Source: Rikenella microfusus
Lineage (GTDB): Bacteria > Bacteroidota > Bacteroidia > Bacteroidales > VadinHA17
Length of the DNA stretch: 64,000 nucleotides
Assembly (NCBI GenBank): GCA_022736275.1
Contig: DZBJ01000001.1
Coordinates: 93,016-157,015, forward strand
Direction of reading: 5' to 3'
The notes beneath the pieces were generated by a model. That model was not told where the DNA came from. It saw only the letters and a program-made list of their open reading frames with translations, and did no database searches. Made by a program: the position numbers and the translations under genes. This document shows positions 53,322 to 61,786 of this stretch, piece by piece. Position 1 is the stretch's first letter; every line of letters begins with the position of its first letter.

Positions 53322-54830
53322 TTAAAATTGTGTCAGTCTCTTTCTCAGCAGCCATGGCGTAAGCTCCTTGCCCTGATCAAAGCTGATATTCGTCCTGTTT
53401 CCGGTAAGGTTCTCCTCAACGAAGAGCTTGGTTGCCAGCCAGGCTGCTATGTTATCCTCATACTCACTGCTGTGGTGGTATTGATCAAGGTTTTTTTCAA
53501 TGAAAGCTGTTGTGAATGTGCCTTCCTGGAAAATGTGGTTGCGCATGAGCATCCGGAAGAAAGGCAGGGTTGTCTTTGTACCTTTGATCCAGATCTTGTC
53601 AAGCGCCAGTTTGGTGTTGGTTATGGCATGCTTCCTGTCTGTACCGGTTACTATCAGTTTGGCCACCATCGAATCAAATGAGGCCACGATTGACGAGCCT
53701 GCCCTGACTCCGGTATCAACTCTTATTCCCGGACCCTCCGGGAAACTGATCTTTTCTATCCTTCCGGGTGACGGTGCAAAACCCGACTGAACGTCCTCGG
53801 CATTGATGCGGCACTCAATGGCCCATCCTTTCAGACTGACATCCTCCTGTCTCATGCTCAGCTCCTCACCGTTGGCGATGCGTATCTGCTGCTCAATGAG
53901 GTCTATCCCGGTGATAATCTCCGTAACAGGATGTTCCACCTGAATGCGTGTGTTCATCTCCATGAAGTAGAAGTTTCGGTCAGAGTCGAGAAGAAACTCC
54001 ACCGTGCCGGCCGAATAATATCCCACTGCCCGGGCTATCCTGACGGCGGTATCACCCATGGTTTTCCTCAGCTCCTCATCAAGGGCGGGAGAGGGGGCCT
54101 CTTCGAGGAGCTTCTGGTGCTTGCGCTGTATTGAACATTCCCTTTCCCCCAGGTGTATGATATTGCCGTGCATGTCACCCAGGATCTGAAACTCGATATG
54201 CTTGGGATTTTCAATGTATTTCTCAATGAAAACGCTGGGGTCGTTGAATGCTTTCTCCGCTTCGCGGCTGGCGAGGGTGAACATTTTCTCCATCTCTGAC
54301 TCCTGCCTGACGACGCGCATTCCCCTTCCGCCGCCGCCGGAGGCAGCCTTGATGATAACAGGGTATCCTATCCGGGCAGCATGCCTGACAGCCTCGTCCT
54401 CATCGGCCACACTGCCAGGTGTACCCATGGCCATGGGTATCTTGTGCTTCATCGCTATCTGACGCGCAACAGGTTTATTGCCCATCTTATAAATGGCGTC
54501 AGGTGACGGGCCTATGAAAATGATCTTATTGTCCTTGCACTTATCTGCAAAATACGCATTTTCGGCAAGAAAACCGTACCCGGGATGGAGTGCGTCGCAC
54601 TTTGTCTCAAGGGCAACGGCAATGAGCTTTTCGATGTCGAGGAAGACCGGAATTTCCGCGGTCTCATCTCCGTCATCATGAATGATATCTGCTGATGAGA
54701 GGTACATCGCGTCAGGCTCGGTGGATGTTCGGACGGCAACGCACTTAATGCCCATAGCATGAGCCGTCTTCATTATCCTCACCGCTATCTCCCCGCGGTT
54801 GGCAATCAGTATTCGCTTAATCTTCTTCAT
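53322..54830 (-). CDS. accC: Biotin carboxylase subunit of acyl-CoA carboxylase
   Basis: A 502-residue ATP-grasp enzyme that carboxylates biotin with bicarbonate. Motifs: ILIANRGEIAVRI at the start, HPGYGFLAENA, the glycine-rich ATP loop AASGGGGRGMRVV, and EMNTRIQVEHPVTE at the active site. The C-terminus adds about 50 residues beyond the E. coli AccC core, as in propionyl-CoA carboxylase alpha chains that have lost the carrier domain; the carrier is the separate 176-residue protein downstream. Confidence 0.92.
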   Translation of the reverse strand: MKKIKRILIANRGEIAVRIMKTAHAMGIKCVAVRTSTEPDAMYLSSADIIHDDGDETAEIPVFLDIEKLIAVALETKCDALHPGYGFLAENAYFADKCKDNKIIFIGPSPDAIYKMGNKPVARQIAMKHKIPMAMGTPGSVADEDEAVRHAARIGYPVIIKAASGGGGRGMRVVRQESEMEKMFTLASREAEKAFNDPSVFIEKYIENPKHIEFQILGDMHGNIIHLGERECSIQRKHQKLLEEAPSPALDEELRKTMGDTAVRIARAVGYYSAGTVEFLLDSDRNFYFMEMNTRIQVEHPVTEIITGIDLIEQQIRIANGEELSMRQEDVSLKGWAIECRINAEDVQSGFAPSPGRIEKISFPEGPGIRVDTGVRAGSSIVASFDSMVAKLIVTGTDRKHAITNTKLALDKIWIKGTKTTLPFFRMLMRNHIFQEGTFTTAFIEKNLDQYHHSSEYEDNIAAWLATKLFVEENLTGNRTNISFDQGKELTPWLLRKRLTQF

Positions 54831-54853
54831 TCAGGTCTTCCTTTTCATTCTAA

Positions 54854-54934
54854 AAGTCCTCAGTCTTCAGTCCTCAGTCCTCAGACAGCATGGATTTAAA
54901 GACTGCCGACTGCCGACTGTGGACTGCCGACTGG
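54854..54934. repeat. Heptamer tracts CAGTCCT and GACTGCC
   Basis: Five CAGTCCT-type units (54854-54888) and five GACTGCC-type units (54901-54934) in exact 7-base steps. Unusually they lie between two same-strand genes of one pathway (pccB and the biotin carboxylase). Confidence 0.75.
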
Positions 54935-56491
54935 CTAAAGTGGCATATTCCCGTGCTTCCTTGACGGCACCTTGACACTCTTGTTACTGAGAGCCGAGAA
55001 GGCGGAGAGCAGTTTGCCGCGCGTCATCGCCGGATCAATGACTTCGTCAATATATCCCTTCTCATCAGCGATGAAGGGGTTTGCCACTTTCTCACGGTAC
55101 TTCTTCACTAGTTCCTTCTTAAGGGCTGCAGGATCCTTTGCTTCGGCAAGCTCCCTCCGGTAGAGTATGGCCACGGCGCCGTCAGGTCCCATGACGGCTA
55201 TCTCCGCCGAGGGCCATGCGTAGTTGAAATCGCCTCCCATTCCCTTGCTGTTCATCACGATGTATGCGCCGCCGTAGGCTTTGCGAAGGATGACGGTTAT
55301 GCGCGGCACCGTTGCTTCTGCATAGGCAAAGAGCAGCTTTGCTCCATGCCTGATGATGCCGGAATGCTCCTGGTCTTTTCCCGGAAGGAACCCCGGTACG
55401 TCCTCAAGTGTAAGTATGGGTATGTTAAAGGCATCGCAGAAGCGGATGAAACGGGCTCCCTTGGTTGAGGAGTCGATGTCAAGCACCCCTGCCAGCACCT
55501 TTGGCTGGTTGGCGACAATGCCTACCGTACGACCCTCCATTCGGCCGAAGCCCGTGATGATGTTGGGTGCGAACAGTTCAGAGGTCTCGAAGAAGCTGTT
55601 ACGGTCAACGATCAGGTTGATTATGTCACGCACGTCATATGCCTTGTTGGGGTCATCGGGAACAATATCGCGCAGCTTCGGGTTGAAGTCGGGAGTATCA
55701 TTTGGGAAGCTGACAACCGGCGGATTTTCAAGGTTGTTTGATGGCAGGTAGGAGAGGAATTTCTTCAAAGCAATGATTGTGTTCTCCTCGTCATCATAGA
55801 TCATGTTCGCCACACCGCTTTTGCGGGCATGGACCTCGGCACCTCCGAGATCCTCGCTGCTGATCTCCTCATTCAGAACCTCACGCACCACGTTGGGTCC
55901 GGTGACGAACATGTAGCTGGTATGACTCGTCATGAATACCCAGTCAGTCAGTGCGGGTGCGTAAACCGCACCACCGGCTGCAGGGCCCATGATAACTGAA
56001 ATCTGCGGTATAATGCCGGATGACTGTATGATGTTATTGAAGATGACCGCATAACCGTTCAGGCTGGCAATGCCCTCCTGTATCCTTGCCCCCCCGGAAT
56101 CATTGATGCCTATGAAGGGAGCACCCATTTTGAGAGCCATCTCCTGAACCTTGGCGATCTTCCGTGCATGCACTATGCCAAGCGAACCGCCCATGATGGT
56201 GAAGTCCTGTGCAAAGGCAAACACCAGCCTGCCGTCGATCTTGCCATGTCCCGTAACCACTCCGTCACCATAGGCATGTTCGACCTTACCGAAATCCACA
56301 CCCTGGTCAGAAGGGGTTACGAATGCGTCTATTTCTTCAAAGGTTCCGTCATCAAAAAGCAGTGCTATCCTCTCGTGTGCCGTAAGCTTGCCCTTGGAGT
56401 GCTGCTTCTTAAGCCTGTCGGCACTGTACTGTTTTTTAAAGGCTTCCTCTCTTTCCAGAAATGACCTGAAGTACTTTCCGTTAATGTCCAT
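54935..56491 (-). CDS. pccB: Acyl-CoA carboxylase carboxyltransferase (propionyl-CoA carboxylase beta type)
   Basis: A 518-residue carboxyltransferase of the PccB/MmdA family. It has both crotonase-like halves: the N-terminal with INDSGGARIQEG and IMGPAAGGAVYAPALTD, the C-terminal with FLPGKDQEHSGIIRHGAKLL and LRKAYGGAYIVM. It transfers CO2 from carboxybiotin to an acyl-CoA, most likely propionyl-CoA giving methylmalonyl-CoA. No membrane decarboxylase subunit is nearby, so a sodium-pumping decarboxylase is less likely. It is the first gene of the unit. A perfect 8-base inverted repeat lies 29 bases upstream of the start. Confidence 0.9.
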   Translation of the reverse strand: MDINGKYFRSFLEREEAFKKQYSADRLKKQHSKGKLTAHERIALLFDDGTFEEIDAFVTPSDQGVDFGKVEHAYGDGVVTGHGKIDGRLVFAFAQDFTIMGGSLGIVHARKIAKVQEMALKMGAPFIGINDSGGARIQEGIASLNGYAVIFNNIIQSSGIIPQISVIMGPAAGGAVYAPALTDWVFMTSHTSYMFVTGPNVVREVLNEEISSEDLGGAEVHARKSGVANMIYDDEENTIIALKKFLSYLPSNNLENPPVVSFPNDTPDFNPKLRDIVPDDPNKAYDVRDIINLIVDRNSFFETSELFAPNIITGFGRMEGRTVGIVANQPKVLAGVLDIDSSTKGARFIRFCDAFNIPILTLEDVPGFLPGKDQEHSGIIRHGAKLLFAYAEATVPRITVILRKAYGGAYIVMNSKGMGGDFNYAWPSAEIAVMGPDGAVAILYRRELAEAKDPAALKKELVKKYREKVANPFIADEKGYIDEVIDPAMTRGKLLSAFSALSNKSVKVPSRKHGNMPL

Positions 56492-56519
56492 ACCGGTGCA
56501 GTTCGTTTTTAATAAGACC

Positions 56520-56539
56520 CATGCCGTCTGAACGGCATG
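56520..56539. repeat. Inverted repeat upstream of pccB
   Basis: CATGCCGT and ACGGCATG flank a CTGA loop; no T-run on either side, so it is more likely an operator or leader hairpin than a terminator. Confidence 0.4.
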
Positions 56540-56644
56540 ACAAAAGTCATTAATTTGCAGGTATTATACAAACCTTTTTTCGAACGACAACAAGTAAAGG
56601 ATCCTTTATGTTTAAAGGACAGCAGTTTATCCGTGGAACAAATT

Positions 56645-57325
56645 CTACCTGACGTACGGTCTTATCGCTTCCGTCCATACCCTGTAGCCTTCATAGGAGA
56701 GGTGAAGGCCATCAATACTGTATTTCCTGGGCAGATGGTTACTGGCGTCGGCCATAATGCTGAAAAAATCTATGTATGTATATCCGAACCCGGCTGCAAG
56801 CTCCTTTAGTTTTCCGTTCAGTTCCATGATCAGTTCTGTCTTGTTTGTGTGGTTGAGGGCCATGCCTGTTGCAGGATTGACCGGCAGAACACTTTCGACA
56901 TACACTTTGGTTTTGGGACTCTCCGTTTTTATCCTTTCCAGGATAGTCCTGTAGTTGGCGGTGATTTCATCGACTGTCATATTGCGTGACAGGTCGTTGA
57001 CACCGATCATTATGAAGACTTTAGCTGGCTTCAGTTTGGTTATGGCATCAAGCCGGAGCAGGATTCCCTCGGTCACATCCGCACTGATACCCCTGTTGCG
57101 GATTCTTTTATTACCCAGCAGCTCGTACCATTCGGCTCCGTCGGTGATGCTGTTGCCCAGGAACACTATCTCGTTTTTTGTATCGGGCAGGTGATCGTAC
57201 ATGTCCTTGCTGTGCCACCAGTAGGCTGAGTACTTTGAGCTGTCCACAGCAGTTGCCGGCTTCTGCGGGTAAGCGGCGTATACAGCAAAAGCCAAAACCG
57301 TGATCAAAACTAAAGACCTTTTCAT
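56645..57325 (-). CDS. Exported SGNH/GDSL-type esterase
   Basis: A 226-residue protein with a signal peptide and the SGNH hydrolase blocks: S59 in FLGNSITDGAEW, Gly in RGISADVTEG, N110 in GVND, and D205 and H208 in DGLHLS. The family removes acetyl or other acyl groups from glycans. Its start overlaps the end of the kinase gene by 4 bases, tying it to that gene and to the sugar transporter upstream; a role in de-acetylating a host or plant glycan is inferred. Confidence 0.88.
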   Translation of the reverse strand: MKRSLVLITVLAFAVYAAYPQKPATAVDSSKYSAYWWHSKDMYDHLPDTKNEIVFLGNSITDGAEWYELLGNKRIRNRGISADVTEGILLRLDAITKLKPAKVFIMIGVNDLSRNMTVDEITANYRTILERIKTESPKTKVYVESVLPVNPATGMALNHTNKTELIMELNGKLKELAAGFGYTYIDFFSIMADASNHLPRKYSIDGLHLSYEGYRVWTEAIRPYVR

Positions 57326-58422
57326 TTTGCGATGTTTTTAATTATCTGAACCATTTTCCCGTACTTTGCCTCCATATCTTTCAGGAGGGTTATCTGAACC
57401 TTGTTCCTCTGGAGGTTATGCAGGGGGTACTTAATTTTATAGTAGTTGTCACCGTCAATATAGTCAGTGAGGAACCTTGTAGCCATAATATATGTCAGCA
57501 GCTTAGGGGCGAATGGCAGGTATTCTACCTCGGTGCTGGTGAGAGTCTCTCTGGCTGCCTTCAGGTAGCCTTCGGCATACGCCTTGTAGATTTCAATATC
57601 CATGGAGACCGACGAGATATCTTCGCTGTCCTCGTTTGCCCTGTTGGTGGCTGTGCGTATGGCGTCACCGAAATCATAGTGAATATAGCCCGGCATGACG
57701 GTGTCAAGGTCAATGATAAGCAAAGCCCTGTCATCAGCATCAAAAAGGATATTATTGAACTTTGTGTCATTGTGCGTTATTCTCAGCGGAATCGTGCCCT
57801 CTTCTCCCAGCCTGATTATCGTCTTCATCTCCTCCTCGCGCCTTATAATTTCCTCGATTTCGTTCCTTGCCGAAGAGACTCTCCCTGCCGGATCCTTCTC
57901 AATCACCCGGTGAAATGTTTCCAGTCTGCGGACGATATTGTGGAAGTCAGGTATTGTTTCATGGAGGGGCTCACCGGGCATGTCGGCAAGCATTGCCTGG
58001 AACTGCCCTATAATCCTTCCACCCTCAAATGCCCTGCTGTAAGAATCGACCCTTTCGTAGGAGCGGTGATCCGAAATGAAAATGAACATCCGCCAGTAAC
58101 TGCCATCGTCATCGGTAAAAAAGGATTTGCCTGTCTCTCTTGACGGCATCAGAGTAAGACATTCCCGTTTCACATTCCTTTCCGGTTGTGCTGAAATCTT
58201 TTTCCTGAGATGGGCGGTGACCCTCTCCATGTTCTCCTGAAGCCCGGGTATGTCTTTAAATACATTGCCGTTTAGCCTCTGGAGAATATAGTCGTCACAA
58301 TCTTTCTCTTCAGTGGTGATGCGGTAGGTGTCATGGATGTGGCCCGGACCGAATGAATATCCGGAAAGGAATGAGGCTTCAGCGGCAAAGCATCCGAAGA
58401 TCCTCTTGAGATCGGGGGTCAT
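57322..58422 (-). CDS. APH-fold sugar kinase (N-acetylhexosamine kinase-like)
   Basis: A 366-residue kinase of the aminoglycoside phosphotransferase fold. The catalytic loop RITHNDTKFNNILFD and metal motif LIIDLDTVMPGYIHYDFGDAIR resemble the N-acetylhexosamine 1-kinase NahK of bifidobacteria. It likely phosphorylates GlcNAc/GalNAc or a related sugar in the cytosol; an aminoglycoside resistance role is unlikely. I chose the ATG at 58422 (10 bases after the transporter stop) over one at 58458 that would overlap the transporter gene. The neighbours are a FucP-like transporter upstream and an esterase overlapping its end. Confidence 0.78.
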   Translation of the reverse strand: MTPDLKRIFGCFAAEASFLSGYSFGPGHIHDTYRITTEEKDCDDYILQRLNGNVFKDIPGLQENMERVTAHLRKKISAQPERNVKRECLTLMPSRETGKSFFTDDDGSYWRMFIFISDHRSYERVDSYSRAFEGGRIIGQFQAMLADMPGEPLHETIPDFHNIVRRLETFHRVIEKDPAGRVSSARNEIEEIIRREEEMKTIIRLGEEGTIPLRITHNDTKFNNILFDADDRALLIIDLDTVMPGYIHYDFGDAIRTATNRANEDSEDISSVSMDIEIYKAYAEGYLKAARETLTSTEVEYLPFAPKLLTYIMATRFLTDYIDGDNYYKIKYPLHNLQRNKVQITLLKDMEAKYGKMVQIIKNIAK

Positions 58423-58432
58423 CACCGGGTTT

Positions 58433-59776
58433 TTACCTTCCCTTAAGCCTGTAACCATGAAGCGAATAATAGAGCAGGATCAGGTAGCAGGGGAGGCAGA
58501 CCCAGTAAGCGGCCTGTGTGCTGAAAACATCTGCCATCTTTCCGTAAACCAATGGAATAAGGGCACCACCTACGACAGCCATCACCAGCAGTGCCGATGC
58601 TGTCTTGGTGAACCTGCCGACGCCGTTCAATGCCAGCGGCCACATTGAAGGCCAGACAAGGGCATTTGCCAGTCCCATCATGGCCACGAAGAGAACGGTG
58701 ACAGGTATTGTGAGGGTGACAGACTCGAAGGTGACCAGGTCCCTGAACGGCATGGTAATCTGAGCTGATTCAGGAGAGAGAACCGCGCCGAAGGTGAAGA
58801 CGATTCCCAGCAGGGCAGATATCCGGAGCGCATTGACCTGCGACAGGGCTTTGGGAATAAGGATTATGCCGCAGATGTATCCCACGATCATGCCCAGCAT
58901 GGTCAGGGAGGTGTAGTATTTGGCCGAGGACATGTCAATGCTTAGCGACTGTCCGTATCTTATTATTGTATCACCTGCTATCACCTCCACACCTACATAG
59001 AAAAAGAGCGCTACTGCGCCAACTATCATGTGGGGGAAATGCCATATGCTTGTCTTGTTCACATTGGTTTCACCCACGGAAGGGTCCTCGGCACCAGTGT
59101 CAACGTCAGGAAGATGTGCAAGGCGTAGAAGAAGCCCGAGAGCTACAAGGATTACCGCCATGATAATATATGGGTTGATCACGCGTGTTGCGAGCTGGTC
59201 GAGTATGGCACCTCGTGCCGCGGCGTCAGCGGCTGCAGCAAGTTGCGCATCAAGGAGATGTGAGTCCTTGAGGATATGTGCACCAAGGATAATGGGGGCG
59301 ATAGCTCCGGCAAATTTATTGGCGATGCCCATCATGCTTATCCGCTTGGCAGCGCTTTCGCGCGGCCCGATGATGGTCACATACGGATTGGATGCGGTCT
59401 GAAGGAGCGCCATTCCGGTTCCCTGAACAAACAGCCCGAACAGGAAGACCGGGTAGCTGCGCCAAAGAGCGGCAGGGATGAAAATAAGGGCTCCTGCTGC
59501 CATTACCCATAGGCCTATCGACATGCCGTTCTTGAATCCGGTCTTCTTCAATACAGCCGAGGATGGGAGTGACATTACAAAGTACGAAATGTAAAATGCC
59601 GTCGTAACGAAGTAGGCCTGGAAGTCAGTCAGCTCGCACGCAGTACGGAGGAATGGGATAAGTATTCCGTTTAGCCAGGTTACAAACCCGAAAATGAAAA
59701 AGAAGATGGCTATTACCGTCATTCCGACTATATAGTTCTTTCGGCTGATCGGGGCCGTTGCTGAAGCTGTTGTCAT
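58433..59776 (-). CDS. FucP/GluP-family sugar:H+ symporter
   Basis: A 447-residue 12-helix MFS protein of the fucose/glucose-galactose (FucP/GluP) group: FFFIFGFVTWLNGILIPFLRTACEL in the first helix with the family WLNG motif, then GTGMALLQTASNPYVTIIGP, cut into WLNG, QTASNPY as key elements. It imports a monosaccharide with protons. I chose the ATG at 59776 because a promoter lies at 59846-59876, which rules out the in-frame TTG at 59848. First gene of a three-gene unit with the kinase and esterase. Confidence 0.87.
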   Translation of the reverse strand: MTTASATAPISRKNYIVGMTVIAIFFFIFGFVTWLNGILIPFLRTACELTDFQAYFVTTAFYISYFVMSLPSSAVLKKTGFKNGMSIGLWVMAAGALIFIPAALWRSYPVFLFGLFVQGTGMALLQTASNPYVTIIGPRESAAKRISMMGIANKFAGAIAPIILGAHILKDSHLLDAQLAAAADAAARGAILDQLATRVINPYIIMAVILVALGLLLRLAHLPDVDTGAEDPSVGETNVNKTSIWHFPHMIVGAVALFFYVGVEVIAGDTIIRYGQSLSIDMSSAKYYTSLTMLGMIVGYICGIILIPKALSQVNALRISALLGIVFTFGAVLSPESAQITMPFRDLVTFESVTLTIPVTVLFVAMMGLANALVWPSMWPLALNGVGRFTKTASALLVMAVVGGALIPLVYGKMADVFSTQAAYWVCLPCYLILLYYSLHGYRLKGR

Positions 59777-59845
59777 CGTTTTTTCCGTTATGGTTATGAT
59801 TGCGTGTAAATGGGCCGTACCTCGTATTACAGGGCGGTCAGGCTC

Positions 59846-59876
59846 CAAAACTACTCTTTTTGGAAATAAACTGCAA
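59846..59876 (-). promoter_or_regulatory. Promoter for the FucP-kinase-esterase unit
   Basis: TAGTTTTG at 59846-59853 and TTG at 59874-59876 on the minus strand, spacer 20 bases; leader about 65 bases to the ATG at 59776. Confidence 0.65.
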
Positions 59877-59954
59877 TAACCGGAATCATTGTTTTCATGT
59901 GTCTGCCGATTCAGCGTATCTCAGCTTTCGCTTCGCTGTTCTGATATTAAATGT

Positions 59955-59962
59955 TAATTTTG
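59955..59962 (+). promoter_or_regulatory. -7 box (TAATTTTG) for the HAD phosphatase gene
   Basis: A match to TAnnTTTG 18 bases before the ATG at 59980, divergent from the sugar-transporter promoter. Confidence 0.5.
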
Positions 59963-59979
59963 CACCATAAAACAGAATA

Positions 59980-60771
59980 ATGGAAAACAGGGAGATTATT
60001 GAAAGGATTAGGAGCAAGCGGGCATTCATCAGTGATATGGATGGCGTCATATACCACGGAAACAAGCTTCTTCCGGGGGTCCCGGAGTTTGTGCAATGGC
60101 TTAAGAGGGAGGGCAAGAAGTTTCTGTTTCTGACCAACTCAAGTGAGAGGACTCCGAAGGAGCTTCAGGAGAAGATGTCGCGCCTGGGCATTGATATTGA
60201 AGAGAACGTATTCTACACCAGTGCCCTGGCTACGGCACAGTTCCTTGCTTCCCAGAAGCCCGGTGGTACGGCATATATCATAGGTGAAGCCGGGCTGATC
60301 AATGCAATGTACAATGCCGGTTACACTATGAATAATTTTAACCCCGACTATGTGGTGGTAGGTGACACACGCGGCTACAGCTTTGAAAAGCTTGAGCAGG
60401 CTGTCAACCTGGTCATCAGGGGGGCCAAGCTCATAGGTACCAATCCCGACCTGACAGGACCGGTTGAAAATGGCATCATTCCGGCCACTAAGGCGCTAAT
60501 AGCACCCATTGAACTGGCCACCGGCCGACAGGCTTACTTTGTCGGGAAACCCAATCCGCTGATGATGAGGATAGCGCTGAAGAAGATAGGATGTTCAAAT
60601 GAAGAGACCATTATTATCGGTGACAGGATGGATACTGACATCATTGCCGGCATAGAGTCGGAAATTGACACGCTGCTGGTGCTGACAGGGATATCGACTC
60701 TCAGGGCGGTTGACAAGTTTCCATACGGGCCTTCATACATACTTGAAGGTGTGGCGGACCTGATTCAATAG
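59980..60771 (+). CDS. HAD-IIA hydrolase (NagD-like sugar/nucleotide phosphatase)
   Basis: A 263-residue HAD superfamily phosphatase of subclass IIA. Motif I is ISDMDGVIYHG (D19 and D21), motif II FLTNSSERTP, motif III with a Lys near GKPNPLMM, and motif IV IIIGDRMDTDIIAG. The cap between motifs II and III fits the NagD type. It dephosphorylates a small phosphate ester; the divergent sugar-kinase unit makes a sugar phosphate plausible but this is not shown. Single gene with its own -7 box. Confidence 0.9.
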   Translation: MENREIIERIRSKRAFISDMDGVIYHGNKLLPGVPEFVQWLKREGKKFLFLTNSSERTPKELQEKMSRLGIDIEENVFYTSALATAQFLASQKPGGTAYIIGEAGLINAMYNAGYTMNNFNPDYVVVGDTRGYSFEKLEQAVNLVIRGAKLIGTNPDLTGPVENGIIPATKALIAPIELATGRQAYFVGKPNPLMMRIALKKIGCSNEETIIIGDRMDTDIIAGIESEIDTLLVLTGISTLRAVDKFPYGPSYILEGVADLIQ

Positions 60772-60837
60772 ATTGTGTCTCCCGGGTCTCCTGAGTTGGC
60801 CCTTGATTTATGCCGGGATAACGACAGTGATTCCTTC

Positions 60838-61713
60838 TCAGTAGGTCCTGGTCATTGTCGACGGAATGGCAATGATGAAATCTGCCAGTCCGGTGTTGTC
60901 AGTCTGAAGAGTCTCAATATCATCCTGAAGAACGGTGGTTATGGTTGCAACCGTGATGCCGGGCCTGTAAAGTTTCAGGTAGTGGATTATCCCCAGGTAG
61001 TTTTCCGAATGATAGGCGCCGTTATAATGTATGAATTGCCGGCCCTGTTCAAGGTTCATGATGATGAAGTGCGCCATTGTGGCATCCTTTATCGCCTGCG
61101 CCCTGGGGAGATTCTCGTTAGGCTTGCCGCCCATTGCCGGCATACCGTGCATTGACATCATATCCTTGTAGCATTTGAGTTCCGGATCATACGAGATGGG
61201 CAGCGGGGCTATCAGCTCCTTTGCCCCGGCAGTAAGGCTGTCAAGCACCTCCAGTCCACGGCTCGATACCATGGCAGCATATCTTCTGGGAATGTTTGTT
61301 GCTATGAAAGGCAGACCGTTCTTCCTGGCAAACTCAACCAGTGGTTTGTAGTCAGTCCTGTAGTTCTTCCAGAGTTTGACTTCAGCTTCGAACTTGTCAG
61401 CTTCGTACCTATTTGACAGGTATTCATTGAGGACAAGCTGATCATCGGTTTCAAACATCTCAGCACCAAGGACCAACCTCTCGCCGGCTGTTTTATGAAG
61501 GTCAGCAGTTACTTCGTATTCAAGCCAGTGGGCAATGGGATTGTCATGCAGCTCGCCGAAGAAGACAACATCGGCTGAGCCGACTGCTTCTATCATCTTC
61601 TGGTATTTCACATTTTTGCCGTCAGCGTCATAAAGCCTGTATGCGGGTTTATCTGACCTGAAGGAGATGAGGCTGACTGATACTACCAGCAATAGCATTG
61701 CGGCTGTTTTCAT
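60838..61713 (-). CDS. ChaN-family exported protein
   Basis: A 291-residue protein with an N-terminal hydrophobic signal and the ChaN_lipo/DUF399 fold: DVVFFGELHDNPIAHWLEYEV at the start of the domain, LGAEMFETDDQLVLNEYL, and FIATNIPRRYAAMVS. ChaN of Campylobacter (a lipoprotein) binds two haems; the signal here lacks a clear lipobox (no Cys in the first 25 residues), so it may be soluble in the periplasm. No haem uptake genes are nearby. The stop lies 67 bases from the end of the convergent HAD gene. Confidence 0.85.
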   Translation of the reverse strand: MKTAAMLLLVVSVSLISFRSDKPAYRLYDADGKNVKYQKMIEAVGSADVVFFGELHDNPIAHWLEYEVTADLHKTAGERLVLGAEMFETDDQLVLNEYLSNRYEADKFEAEVKLWKNYRTDYKPLVEFARKNGLPFIATNIPRRYAAMVSSRGLEVLDSLTAGAKELIAPLPISYDPELKCYKDMMSMHGMPAMGGKPNENLPRAQAIKDATMAHFIIMNLEQGRQFIHYNGAYHSENYLGIIHYLKLYRPGITVATITTVLQDDIETLQTDNTGLADFIIAIPSTMTRTY

Positions 61714-61786
61714 ATTCCGGAGTTTAGTGTTGTACTTAACAGGTACAAATTAAATCAATAATTGTTGCACTCCGGATGATATCAGT

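Noticed and set aside
53073..53681. A 202-codon plus-strand frame
   Set aside because: Antisense to the biotin carboxylase and carrier genes; composition is that of a shadow frame.
54935..56491. Sodium-pumping methylmalonyl-CoA decarboxylase
   Set aside because: No membrane beta subunit is encoded nearby, while a biotin carboxylase subunit is, so an ATP-dependent carboxylase fits better.
57322..58422. Aminoglycoside resistance gene
   Set aside because: The motifs fit NahK-like sugar kinases, and the neighbours are a sugar transporter and an esterase.
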